From: an uncultured Rivibacter sp.
GTDB taxonomy: Bacteria > Pseudomonadota > Gammaproteobacteria > Burkholderiales > Burkholderiaceae
Assembly: GCA_946480925.1 (NCBI GenBank)
Contig: CAMLLU010000023.1
Span: 1-64,000 of the forward strand
DNA length: 64,000 bases
Reading direction: 5' to 3'
Shown here: one piece after another, positions 8,416 to 16,436 of the stretch
How positions within the stretch are numbered: position 1 is the first letter of the stretch
Layout of the letters: every line of letters starts with the position of its first letter
Made by a program: the position numbers and the translations under genes
Notes under the pieces: generated by a model
Told to the model about the DNA's origin: nothing
Seen by the model: the letters and a program-made list of their open reading frames with translations, nothing else
Databases searched by the model: none

Positions 8416-10722
8416 CTACCGTTGCGCCGGGCGGGAGCGCACGCCGAGCGCCGCCAGATCGTCCGTCCATGCGCGTCGCCGGGCACCTCGCCGGGCAGCC
8501 AAGTCGGGCGGCTTGCGAATGACCAGCTTGTACGGCGAGCCCTGCTTCACCGTTTCGGTGTCAAGCGCGACGCCGGTCTCCTGCAATCGGGACTGCACAT
8601 GCTGGCGTCGCGGCTCGGCCATCGCCAGGGCAAGAGGCTGCCCGTCGGCCGATTCGGCCCAGGCGATGACTTGGCCGCAGTCCTTGCACCGGCAGGTCCA
8701 CTCGATGTCGCGCAGGCTGCAGTCGCCGGCGGGCAGCGCGGGCTCATCGAGCGCCTGCTGCAATGCCTGGATTACCGCAGTGCGCAAGCCCTGCACCGGC
8801 TGCAGCATGACCGCGTCGGGCGGCCAGGCCTGCAGCAGCGACCGCAGCTGGCGCAAGGGGTAGAGGCCAGGGTATTCCTGCACGTGACGCACCACGGCCG
8901 CTTGGTGTTGCGGGGCCGTCGTGGATCGCCGCAGAGCAGCCGCCAAGTCGCCCACCCTTTGCAGGCGCCGTTCGAGCGTGGCGCTGCGAACTGCGGGTGT
9001 GCGCGACGCGAACGACTTGTCCGCGGCGATCAGCGCGGCGAGGCATCGATCCAGGATGTCGTCGATCACGGCCGCCTGCAGTCCTGCAGACTCACCCTCG
9101 AGAACGAAGTCCGCCAGCGACTGCGGCCAGGGTGCGACGCCATCGTTCTGCTTGTCGCTCCAGTCACTGACGCGCCAGGCCATCGAGCGCGCGGTCAACG
9201 CCTGCAGCAGCGCCTGCATCCACGGCGTGCCCCATCGGCGGGCCAGGCGGGCCAATGCCGCAGCGTCGCTGGGCACGAGGTCGGTCCATGCAAACCCGAC
9301 GCACAGTGCATTGGCCTGCGCCGCATTGGGCAGTGCCACCGCCAATTCCGCGTAGCTGCCCAGCAGCTCCCGACCTCGTGTCTGGCACTGCATGCGAAGC
9401 GCCTCCTTTGCGGCTAGCAAGCGCTGCGACAACTCGTCGCTGCGCCCTCCGCGCGCCAGCGCGAGCGCATCGGCCAGCGCCGCATCGAAGTCGGTCGTGA
9501 AGCGGCTCGCTTCGGCGGCCAGCGGCGTCTGGATCACCAGCGCGGCGCGACGGTACCAATAGTCCAGCGTCTCGCCGTAGTTGCCCATGTAGCTTTCGTA
9601 CGCCTCGTCCACGAGGAAGTCCTCGCCGGTTTCCGTGAAGCTGACGATGTCCGCCGGGGCGACGTGCAAGGCATCTCGACGCAGCGGCCGGTCGTCGGCA
9701 TCGATCCAGAAGTCCAGCACCATGTCCTCGTCGATCAACTCGTCCGGTTCAGGGGCGCCGGCGCCGCCGCGCCGCTCGCCATGGGCCTCGATCGCGGTCC
9801 ACTGCTCGTGGATCGCTGCCAGCGCCAGGTGCACCGTCAGCCCGAGCGGCTCGCAGGCCGCGCGCAGTGCGGCCACACGGGCACGGTCCTCGCCTTTCAG
9901 CAGCCGCCAGCGCAGCCCGCGCTCGGTGTACTCATGGTCGAGCAGCAGCACCCAGGGCCGCAGGCACGGTTCTTCGTCCTCGGGATGGAAGTGCGCGCGC
10001 AGCGCGTCCCGCAGAGGCGGATGCGCCGGCGTGCGCGGTCGTGCGGGCTCGGCCGGCAGGACCAAGTCGAACGTGAGCACGATCCGCCAGCCCTCGGACA
10101 CCGGCAGCACCTCGTGCCGGCAGTCGGCAAAGAAGGCGAACCAGCGGATCGCGTCGGCCCGCAGGTGCTGCGATGCGAAGTGGACCTCGGTGTCGCGGTG
10201 GCGCACGCGCAACTCGCCGCCGATGTGCGCCGAGGGCCACACCAGCACCAGCGTGGCGATCATGCCGGGGTGCTTTTCCGTGTCCTGATGCGGCTTGAAG
10301 AACTGGCCCGGGCCGTAGACCAGCAGGTTGTGCAGCCGCACCTCCAGGCCAAGAACGTCCAGGGCCTGCGCGACCTCGGACTGCAGTGACGGCAGCGCAC
10401 CGACGGCCCATTCCAGCGACAGCGCGCCGGCGTCGATCTCGCCGGTGTCCCGCACGCGCTTGTCCAGCAGCGTGGCCTCGCGCCGGCCGTGGCGCGCCGG
10501 AGCGCTGGCCGCGTGCAGGGCTGCCGCGGATTCTGAGGTGACGGGGCGGTCCAGCGTGCCCACGTCGCGCACCGTCACGGCAACGGCGTCCAGCGCCAAC
10601 CGGCCTTCCGCGCAGAAGCGGCCCGCCGGCTCGGGGGCGGCGGTCTTGCCATCCTTCGCCGGCCGCGCCAGAGTCTGCAGGGCCTGCAGGATAGGGGAGG
10701 CGGGTGGTGATTCGGGTTGCAT
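8416..10722 (-). CDS. Large 2OG-Fe(II) oxygenase-domain protein
   Basis: The 768-aa product carries an N-terminal prolyl-4-hydroxylase-like 2-oxoglutarate/Fe(II) oxygenase domain: the proximal iron ligands are in FFKPHQDTEKHPG (His about 145, Asp about 147), the distal His is in RHEVLPVSEGW (about 203) and the 2-oxoglutarate-binding Arg is in GWRIVLTFD (about 213). The remaining 550 residues are mostly helical and end with a Cys cluster (TCRCKDCGQ) that may bind zinc. Substrate is unknown; related domains hydroxylate protein or nucleic acid. I start at the ATG at 10722 because the upstream extension is Arg-rich and lacks family sequence. It is the only cargo gene on this strand between genes B and ParD-like. 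Confidence 0.75.
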   Translation of the reverse strand: MQPESPPASPILQALQTLARPAKDGKTAAPEPAGRFCAEGRLALDAVAVTVRDVGTLDRPVTSESAAALHAASAPARHGRREATLLDKRVRDTGEIDAGALSLEWAVGALPSLQSEVAQALDVLGLEVRLHNLLVYGPGQFFKPHQDTEKHPGMIATLVLVWPSAHIGGELRVRHRDTEVHFASQHLRADAIRWFAFFADCRHEVLPVSEGWRIVLTFDLVLPAEPARPRTPAHPPLRDALRAHFHPEDEEPCLRPWVLLLDHEYTERGLRWRLLKGEDRARVAALRAACEPLGLTVHLALAAIHEQWTAIEAHGERRGGAGAPEPDELIDEDMVLDFWIDADDRPLRRDALHVAPADIVSFTETGEDFLVDEAYESYMGNYGETLDYWYRRAALVIQTPLAAEASRFTTDFDAALADALALARGGRSDELSQRLLAAKEALRMQCQTRGRELLGSYAELAVALPNAAQANALCVGFAWTDLVPSDAAALARLARRWGTPWMQALLQALTARSMAWRVSDWSDKQNDGVAPWPQSLADFVLEGESAGLQAAVIDDILDRCLAALIAADKSFASRTPAVRSATLERRLQRVGDLAAALRRSTTAPQHQAAVVRHVQEYPGLYPLRQLRSLLQAWPPDAVMLQPVQGLRTAVIQALQQALDEPALPAGDCSLRDIEWTCRCKDCGQVIAWAESADGQPLALAMAEPRRQHVQSRLQETGVALDTETVKQGSPYKLVIRKPPDLAARRGARRRAWTDDLAALGVRSRPAQR

Positions 10723-10853
10723 GGGTGTCGGTGCAGCGAGGAACAGCGTGCGAGTATGGCGACGACCCCGGGGCCGGCTGCCGGAACCCATGACTCACGT
10801 CGTACCCGCCATGGTGGTAAGCTGCCACGATTTGCCACACTCGGAGACCGCCG

Positions 10854-11201
10854 ATGTCCTCGAACTCCATCCGTGTCGGGGCCGAGCTGTTCGCGCTGGC
10901 GCAGCAGCAAGGTGCGTTGATGTCGCGTTCCGCAGCACAGCAGCTTGAGCACTGGGCACGGCTCGGCGTCGCTCTGGAGACTACGGGCCTGTCGGTCGCC
11001 GAAGTGGCCCGGCTGCTCCGGGGCGGTGAAGCGCGGCCGGAGGAGACGGTCGCCTCCGAACAGTCGCTGTGGGCATTCAAGCGACAGCGACAGGCAGAAG
11101 ACCTGCGCAGTGTCCGTGCCGGTCGGCAGCCGGCTGCCGCGATGAGCTGGTTCGCAGGCGGCAGGGCCAAGGGCGCAAAGCTCGTGAACTCGCCCTACTG
11201 A
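10854..11201 (+). CDS. ParD-like antitoxin
   Basis: The 115-aa protein begins SNSIRVGAELFALAQQQG and continues MSRSAAQQLEHWARLG, the signature of the ParD-like family, ribbon-helix-helix type antitoxins. It lies 19 bp before a gene whose product has nucleotidyltransferase features, the usual two-gene layout of a toxin-antitoxin operon with the antitoxin first. Expected roles are DNA binding at its own promoter and neutralisation of the partner. Confidence 0.75.
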   Translation: MSSNSIRVGAELFALAQQQGALMSRSAAQQLEHWARLGVALETTGLSVAEVARLLRGGEARPEETVASEQSLWAFKRQRQAEDLRSVRAGRQPAAAMSWFAGGRAKGAKLVNSPY

Positions 11202-11220
11202 TCGGGAGCATCGCGGGGCC

Positions 11221-12018
11221 ATGGCCACGAAGCCGAGCCTTCCGGACGACGAGCAACCGCTAGATGCCGCAACCGTCGATCTGCTTCTGTCGAACATCGG
11301 AACGGACATGATCCTGGTCGGCGGGCAGGCGCTGGCCTTCTGGATGGACCGTTTCGGCGTCGATGCCGATGGCGCGGCCATCTCCAACGATGGCGACGCC
11401 CTCGGAGAGCTCGTGACCGCACGCGCGCTGGCCGCGGCGATCAGCGCACGGCTGGTCGTCCCGCGGAAGACCGCGCGAACGTCGGTCGTCGCGCAGCTGC
11501 GGTTGCCTGCGGCAGGCGGCAAGGAGCGCAACATCGACGTACTGCACCTGCTGTACACCGTCAGCGGTTTGCGCAAGTCGTCCGACTTCACGCGCCAGGT
11601 CGTGCGCGACAGTGTCGAGGTCGAGTGGCGCAAGGGAACGTTCATCCGTGTCATGGATCCGTTCGACGTTCTGGAGTCAAGGGCACAGAACGCCGTCGGT
11701 CTCTACGAGGACAAAGGGCCCCATGTCGTGACCCAGGCGAAGTGGGCGATCGAGGTGGCCAGGGCTGCGCTGCGCAGGCTCGCGAGCGATCCGGCCTCGC
11801 ACGATCGACTCGGCGCGAAGCTGCAGCGCATCTACACGCTGGCGCGCAGCCAGGTGGGACGGCGGCTGTGGTCCGAGCACCGCATCGAGTTGCTCGCCGC
11901 CATCGACACCGACGCCTTGGAGGCGGCCGTACCGAGGCTGTCCAGGCAACTGGATGCGATTCGCACGACGATCAGTGACCGACGAGTCGCCGGCAAGCCG
12001 AGGAAACGCGCTTCCTGA
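11221..12018 (+). CDS. Nucleotidyltransferase-fold protein, probable toxin partner
   Basis: The 265-aa protein has an N-terminal VGGQALAFWMDRFGV region followed by ISNDGDALGE. These resemble the hG-G and DxD-type motifs of MNT/AbiEii-like nucleotidyltransferases that occur in toxin-antitoxin pairs. The helical C-terminal half has no known motif. Its neighbour upstream is a ParD-like antitoxin 19 bp away. The last six codons overlap, in another frame, the remnant of a second copy of gene A (12000-12065), so the 3' end of this gene marks a recombination junction. Toxicity is inferred from family and context. Confidence 0.65.
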   Translation: MATKPSLPDDEQPLDAATVDLLLSNIGTDMILVGGQALAFWMDRFGVDADGAAISNDGDALGELVTARALAAAISARLVVPRKTARTSVVAQLRLPAAGGKERNIDVLHLLYTVSGLRKSSDFTRQVVRDSVEVEWRKGTFIRVMDPFDVLESRAQNAVGLYEDKGPHVVTQAKWAIEVARAALRRLASDPASHDRLGAKLQRIYTLARSQVGRRLWSEHRIELLAAIDTDALEAAVPRLSRQLDAIRTTISDRRVAGKPRKRAS

Positions 12019-12065
12019 ACTTCCTGATCGGCGAGGAGCTGCGACGCAACCTTTCCGAGTCGTAG
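12000..12065 (+). pseudogene. Remnant of gene A (last 22 codons)
   Basis: The frame starting at 12000 reads ETRFLNFLIGEELRRNLSES and stops at 12063-12065. It matches the C-terminus of the intact gene A (7889-8146), where the same place reads DTRFLHFLIDEELRRNLTD. It overlaps the end of the preceding nucleotidyltransferase-like gene, which shows that an incoming cassette replaced the 5' part of a second A gene. Confidence 0.7.
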
Positions 12066-12112
12066 CTTCAAGCGCTCCTTCGCGTGCGTCCATATGCCAA
12101 ACTCGTCTGTCT

Positions 12113-15001
12113 ATGAACGAGATCAGGCACCCGCAGAGCAGCCGCGTGGATCTGTCTTCTCCGGTGGAAGCCAAGATCGCGCTGTTCCGATCGCTTTTCC
12201 GAGGCCGTCAGGACGTCTACGCTCGCCGGTTCGAGAGCCTGAAGACCGGCAAGTCCGGCTATGCGCCGGCCTGTGCGAACGAATGGGTGCGTGGCATCTG
12301 CCGCAAACCCCAGATCAAGTGCGCGGACTGCACCCATCGGAAGTTCCTCCCGATGACCGATGAGGTCATCTTTGGGCACCTGTCCGGCCATGAGCCTGGC
12401 GATCCCCTGCGCCGCTCCTTCGTCGCTGGCGTGTATCCGCTGCTCGAAGACGAATCGTGCTTCTTCCTCGCCATCGACTTCGACAAATGCGGCTGGCAGG
12501 AGGATGCCGCGGCGTTCGTCCGGGCGTGCCGGCGACTGAACGTGCCAGCTGCGCTGGAGCGTTCGCGCTCGGGCCAAGGCGGCCACGTCTGGATCTTCTT
12601 CGAAGAGGTCGTGTCGGCGGCGGTGGCGCGGCGGCTCGGCTCTCTTCTCCTGACGGATGCCATGGAAGGCCGGCCAGACATCGGCCTTGATTCGTACGAC
12701 CGCTTGTTTCCGAGTCAGGACACGATGCCGCGCGGCGGGTTCGGGAATCTCATCGCGCTGCCATTGCAAAAGGAGCCTCGTGAACTCGGCAACAGCGTGT
12801 TCCTGGACGACGACTTCGCGCCGTGGCCGGACCAGTGGGCATTCCTCGCGAACGTAGGGCGCATGGGCCGGGCACAGGTCGAAAGGATCGTCCGAGAGGC
12901 GGAACAGGGTGGCCGCATTCTTGGCGTACGCGTGCCCTTGCATGAGGACGAGGAAACCGAGCCATGGACCCTGCCCGCGTCGCGACAGCGGAAGGAGCCT
13001 CCCATCGAGGGTGAGTTGCCGCCGACCCTGGAGCTCGTTCTCGCCGACCAGATCTACATCGCCAAGCAAGGTCTGCATCCGGGCCTGAGAAACCGGCTGC
13101 TGCGACTGGCGGCATTTCAGAACCCCGAGTTCTACCGTGCGCAGGCGATGCGGCTGTCCGTGCATGGGAAACCGCGTGTCATCAGCTGCGCCGAGGACCA
13201 CCCGCAGCATCTGGGTCTGCCACGCGGTTGCCTGGACGATGCGCTTCGAACGTTGAACGACCTCGGCGTGCGAGCGACGCTGCGTGACGAGCGCTGCGGC
13301 GGCCAGCCTCTGGATGCGATACGTTTTCACGGAGAGCTGCGGGCCGAGCAGATGCTGGCCGCGCGGGCTCTGCTAGCGCACGACTGCGGCGTGCTCGCGG
13401 CCACGACGGCGTTCGGCAAGACCGTGGTCGCGGCCTGGCTCATCGCACAGCGCGGGGTGAGTACGCTGGTGCTCGTGCACCGACAGCAGTTGCTCGACCA
13501 GTGGGTCGAGCGGCTGTCGACGTTCTTGGGTATTCCGGCCAAAGCCATTGGGTGCATCGGCGGCGGGCGAAGGCGACCGAGCGGGAAGGTCGACATCGCC
13601 ATCATTCAGAGCCTCGTCAGGAAGGGCACGGTCGACGACCGCGTCGCCGAGTACGGACAACTGATCGTCGACGAGTGCCACCATCTGCCCGCGCAGAGCT
13701 TCGAGCAAGTGGCGCGGCGCGCCAAAGCGCGGTTCGTCGTCGGCCTGTCGGCCACGGTGGAACGAAAGAACGGCCACCATCCCATCATCTTCATGCAGTG
13801 CGGGCCGGTTCGTCACCGCGTGAACGCGAAGGCGCAGGCCGTAGCTCGGCCATTCGAGCATCGCGTGCTCGTGCGGCCGACCCCATTTGAGGGGCGCCCA
13901 AGCACCGAGGGCGATCCTCGCGTCGAGTTCCAGGCGCTGTGCCAGGACTTGGTCGACGACGAACGTCGCAATCGCCGCATCTGCGAGGACGTGATCGAGT
14001 GCGTGCGCAGCGGCCGCGTACCGCTCGTGCTCACCGAACGTAAGGATCATCTCGACCGCTTGGAGCAGCAGCTGGCGCCGCATGTGCGTCACCTCGTTGT
14101 TCTGCGGGCGGGGATGGGCAAGAAACAGAGACAGTCGGTCGCCGAGCGGCTGGCTGCCATCCCGCACGATGAACCGCGCGTGCTGCTGGCCACCGGCCGG
14201 CACGTGGGCGAGGGATTCGATGATGCGCGGCTGGACACGCTGTTCCTGACGCTTCCTGTGTCCTGGCGCGGCACGATCGCGCAGTATGCGGGCCGGTTGC
14301 ACCGACTGTGCGACGGCAAGCGGGAGGTGCGCATCTACGACTACGCGGATCTCGAAGTACCCATGCTGGCGCGGATGTTCGATCGGCGCTGCCGCGGCTA
14401 TGAGGCACTTGGCTACACGATCGCCCTACCGGCAAACGCCATCGCCGGCTGGCCCCAAGACGTGGCGCTGCCCGCAGAGCCGGCATGGAAGCGCGACTAT
14501 GCAGGCAGCGTGCGCAGGCTGGCGCGGGACGGCGTGGACCAGTCGGTCGCCAGCCTCTTCGTCCATGTGGCCCGACCGTTCGACGCCGGCGCCGAGGGCG
14601 CTGACCGCGCGCGCAGCGCCACCGAGGCTTTCCTGTACCGCCGTCTGGAGACGCTGCCTGAAACGCGTGGGCGCTTCAAGCTCAATGCGGTGCTGCCGAT
14701 CGCATTCGACGGGCTGGGACAGCTCGAAGTCGATCTGCTGTGTGATGACGACCCCGACACCCGCGTGGCCATCGAACTCGACGGTGACCAGCATCTTGCC
14801 GATCCGGTCGCGTACCGTCGAGACCGGCGCAAGGATCTGCTGCTGCAGGAGAACGGCTACCTGGTGCTGCGCTTTCTCGCACAGGATGTCGGCAAGGATC
14901 TGGAGGATGTGCTCGACACCATCCTCAGAGCGCTGGCTCATCAGCGCGGTCGCTCGCGGACGGCTTCCGACGCGACCCTCATGGGGGTTCGTGGTGACTG
15001 A
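12113..15001 (+). CDS. AEP primase-helicase-nuclease fusion (TOTE conflict system type)
   Basis: The 962-aa protein has three domains. Residues about 15-350 are an archaeo-eukaryotic primase domain of the TOTE type: GYAPACANEW, a Cys-rich ICRKPQIKCADC, the metal-binding DFD in FLAIDFDKCGW (about 120), SGQGGHVWIFFE (about 155) and RGGFGNLIALPLQ. Residues about 400-760 are a superfamily 2 helicase: ATTAFGKTVV (Walker A, about 430), VDECHHL (about 519), LSATVER (about 544) and QYAGRLHR (about 723). Residues about 840-945 are a DUF559/Vsr-like PD-(D/E)xK nuclease domain: LEVDLLCDDD, AIELDGDQH (about 887), then RRDRRKDLLLQENGY. Such systems are thought to copy or unwind and cut invader nucleic acid. 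The ATG at 12113 is the best start; no good ribosome site is visible. It ends 8 bp inside gene B'. Confidence 0.85.
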   Translation: MNEIRHPQSSRVDLSSPVEAKIALFRSLFRGRQDVYARRFESLKTGKSGYAPACANEWVRGICRKPQIKCADCTHRKFLPMTDEVIFGHLSGHEPGDPLRRSFVAGVYPLLEDESCFFLAIDFDKCGWQEDAAAFVRACRRLNVPAALERSRSGQGGHVWIFFEEVVSAAVARRLGSLLLTDAMEGRPDIGLDSYDRLFPSQDTMPRGGFGNLIALPLQKEPRELGNSVFLDDDFAPWPDQWAFLANVGRMGRAQVERIVREAEQGGRILGVRVPLHEDEETEPWTLPASRQRKEPPIEGELPPTLELVLADQIYIAKQGLHPGLRNRLLRLAAFQNPEFYRAQAMRLSVHGKPRVISCAEDHPQHLGLPRGCLDDALRTLNDLGVRATLRDERCGGQPLDAIRFHGELRAEQMLAARALLAHDCGVLAATTAFGKTVVAAWLIAQRGVSTLVLVHRQQLLDQWVERLSTFLGIPAKAIGCIGGGRRRPSGKVDIAIIQSLVRKGTVDDRVAEYGQLIVDECHHLPAQSFEQVARRAKARFVVGLSATVERKNGHHPIIFMQCGPVRHRVNAKAQAVARPFEHRVLVRPTPFEGRPSTEGDPRVEFQALCQDLVDDERRNRRICEDVIECVRSGRVPLVLTERKDHLDRLEQQLAPHVRHLVVLRAGMGKKQRQSVAERLAAIPHDEPRVLLATGRHVGEGFDDARLDTLFLTLPVSWRGTIAQYAGRLHRLCDGKREVRIYDYADLEVPMLARMFDRRCRGYEALGYTIALPANAIAGWPQDVALPAEPAWKRDYAGSVRRLARDGVDQSVASLFVHVARPFDAGAEGADRARSATEAFLYRRLETLPETRGRFKLNAVLPIAFDGLGQLEVDLLCDDDPDTRVAIELDGDQHLADPVAYRRDRRKDLLLQENGYLVLRFLAQDVGKDLEDVLDTILRALAHQRGRSRTASDATLMGVRGD

Positions 15002-15197
15002 CGTAGATAAGCCGGCACAGCTGACCGTCGTCCCCGGCGACCGCGCCGCGCTCGAACGCGAGCTGCTGTGGAACATTGCGCTCGATGGCGACATCGTGCG
15101 ACGTGAGCAACTCTGCCGCATGCTCACACGGGCCGCCAACACTGAGCTGGTCATCGCGCCCGCGATCGAACCGGGCGAAGAACAGCCGCGCAAGTGA
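14994..15197 (+). CDS. Small hypothetical protein B' (second copy)
   Basis: A GTG start at 14994 overlaps the end of the primase-helicase gene by 8 bp. The 67-aa product is nearly identical over the first 40 residues to gene B at 8143-8406 (QLTVVPGDRAALERELLWNI) and differs at the end (EPGEEQPRK). In the first locus B directly follows A; here the primase-helicase gene sits between the A remnant and B'. Function unknown. Confidence 0.6.
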   Translation: MTDVDKPAQLTVVPGDRAALERELLWNIALDGDIVRREQLCRMLTRAANTELVIAPAIEPGEEQPRK

Positions 15198-15237
15198 GCC
15201 GAACAGCACCGCTGCGCGACCCGTCAAAACACACCAT

Positions 15238-15274
15238 GGGGTCGTGGGTCATCTGCGCGACTTTTGCGCGACTC
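15238..15274. repeat. Inner att-like repeat near the right island end
   Basis: GGGGTCGTGGGT (15238-15249) repeats 12 bp of the tRNA T-arm region at 216-227. It is followed after 4 bp by the same 21-bp sequence found at 309-329. Both parts flank the tRNA-distal att sequence at the left end, with the intervening tRNA/terminator part missing. This looks like a collapsed earlier att site or an integrase arm-binding region. Confidence 0.55.
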
Positions 15275-15366
15275 TTCCCAACGCTCCTGGGCATTTCCGT
15301 GCGACTCGCGCAATGAGGGCGCCGCTAAGTCGTTGATTTCAAAGGCCCCTTTCGATTTTCGGCAGC

Positions 15367-15470
15367 CTACGAACCAAGGGGGCGTGGGTTCGAATCTGCC
15401 AGCCGCGCCAGAATTTCGGTTCTAGATCAACGGGTTAGATGTTTCGGCATCTAGCCCGTTTTCTTTGCTG
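15367..15470. repeat. Right direct repeat (att site) of the genomic island
   Basis: This copies 205-310 in direct orientation. It contains the tRNA-Arg 3' half with a T-to-G change, one missing C in the T-arm/acceptor part, and the tRNA terminator hairpin (about 15430-15463) with wobble changes. The missing 5' half means it is not a functional tRNA. It ends the island; sequence beyond it is unrelated to the left flank. Confidence 0.88.
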
Positions 15471-15559
15471 GGAATTGGGGGATTCGCGTTTCGCCTCGTC
15501 AGCCAAGGTGTGCGTCGATGTTCAGCTTGAACAACGCGCGGTGCCCGGTGAATGACCGC

Positions 15560-15688
15560 CTGGCCATAGATCCTGCGTCCTGCCGCGGTCCTTGGACCCG
15601 CCGGCAGCAGGCCGATTTCCTCGTAGTAGCGGATGGTCGGCACCGAGCAGCCGCTCTGCCGGGCCAGCAAGCCGATGGACAGGGACGT
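15560..15688 (-). pseudogene. MerR-family regulator fragment
   Basis: About 43 codons read IGLLARQSGCSVPTIRYYEE then IGLLPAGPRTAAGRRIYG, the N-terminal winged helix-turn-helix of MerR-family metal regulators. The normal continuation with the dimerisation helix and metal-binding Cys is missing. Downstream reading becomes meaningless, so the gene is broken. It lies right outside the island end beside other metal-resistance remnants. Confidence 0.7.
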
Positions 15689-15715
15689 GCGGAATTCATG
15701 CGAATCGAGCTTACG

Positions 15716-16151
15716 CCCTGCAGCAGGCGCACGCTGGAGTGCGCTGGTGGCATTGATGGCTGAGGCAGGAACTGCGAAAACAACCAACGAACGTCCACGT
15801 CATCGTGTGCAGGAGGCACGATGACCAGATCGATCTCGTCGCCTCGGAGCGAATCTCGAAGTCAAGGCACGCGCAGCATTCGCGCTCCAATGCGACGATG
15901 GTTTCAAGCTCGGTCGCTGCAGCGCCGTCATGGCTCAGGTACTGCGTGCTTCCGGTGAGTCGGTGCGAACGCAGATAGCCCCGTGTCAATCGGCGGATCC
16001 GAGCAAGCCTGGATCCCATTTTTTCCGCATCGAGCGCGCATTCGACCGGAACGCGTTCAGGGGCGGGCACGGCGAACCCCCGTGGGGCAAGCGCTAGGGC
16101 AGCCAGCAAGTCGAGCTGCTGGTCGAGGAGCGCCGACGTCACAACAACCAA
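15716..16151 (-). pseudogene. Mercury-cluster-associated hypothetical protein, frameshifted
   Basis: One frame from 16151 reads ECALDAEKMGSRLARIRRLT, then ELETIVALERECCACLDFEI with adjacent Cys, a pattern I associate with small proteins encoded beside MerR and small transporters. Near 15840 the family sequence moves to another frame (DDVDVRWLFSQFLPQPSM). A single-base indel explains the break. The true start is unclear and could be downstream of 16151. A role in metal handling is inferred from context only. Confidence 0.5.
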
Positions 16152-16318
16152 ATGCCGGCCAACGGCAGTGCAATGCCCACCACGGCCACGAACTCGTCAG
16201 TGCACGCGGCCAGGGCTGCCCAGAAGGCTCCAAGCCCGCCAGCCATGCCAAGCAATGGAGCAGCGCAGCAAGCCGCGCATGCGGCACCAATCGCGAGAAC
16301 GGTCTTCAAAGACTTCAT
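16139..16318 (-). CDS. Small metal-transport-like membrane protein
   Basis: The 59-aa product begins MKSLKTVLAIGAACAACCAA and has two hydrophobic segments with a Cys pair in the first. This resembles the small mercuric-type transporters (MerF/MerT-like) in length and layout. I prefer the ATG at 16318 over 16345 because it places the lysines directly before the first membrane segment. It may be truncated, since the second helix ends at the stop. It overlaps the next broken gene and lies upstream of a MerR fragment, so the cluster is likely a decayed metal-resistance locus. Confidence 0.5.
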   Translation of the reverse strand: MKSLKTVLAIGAACAACCAAPLLGMAGGLGAFWAALAACTDEFVAVVGIALPLAGIWLL

Positions 16319-16436
16319 CGCATGCACTTCGTCGTTGTGGTGCATCCAAGGCTAGGACCTCAAGCTACTTGAGGAGCAAGCACTTCTTGACCGGCGGCAT
16401 TGGGCGAATCGTTTCGTGACTGGGGCTGGCACCGCA

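Larger units (their letters stand above)
205..15470. mobile_element. Genomic island integrated in tRNA-Arg(ACG), about 15.3 kb
   Basis: The element is bounded by a direct repeat of about 105 bp and starts with recombinase genes next to the tRNA. Its cargo includes an AbiE-type toxin-antitoxin pair, a ParD-like/nucleotidyltransferase pair, a 2OG-Fe(II) oxygenase and a primase-helicase-nuclease, with a third integrase in the middle. Composition and gene content differ from the metabolic genes that follow. Two recombinases carry frameshifts and the third lacks a good start, so the element may no longer excise by itself. No conjugation or phage structural gene is seen. Confidence 0.88.

Noticed and set aside
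11954..12112. Upstream extension of the primase-helicase gene by 53 codons
   Set aside because: It overlaps the nucleotidyltransferase-like gene and reads through the A remnant in the wrong frame; the family sequence starts after the ATG at 12113.
15367..15411. Possible second tRNA gene at the right island end
   Set aside because: Only the 3' half is present and one base is missing in the T-arm/acceptor region, so it cannot fold into a tRNA.
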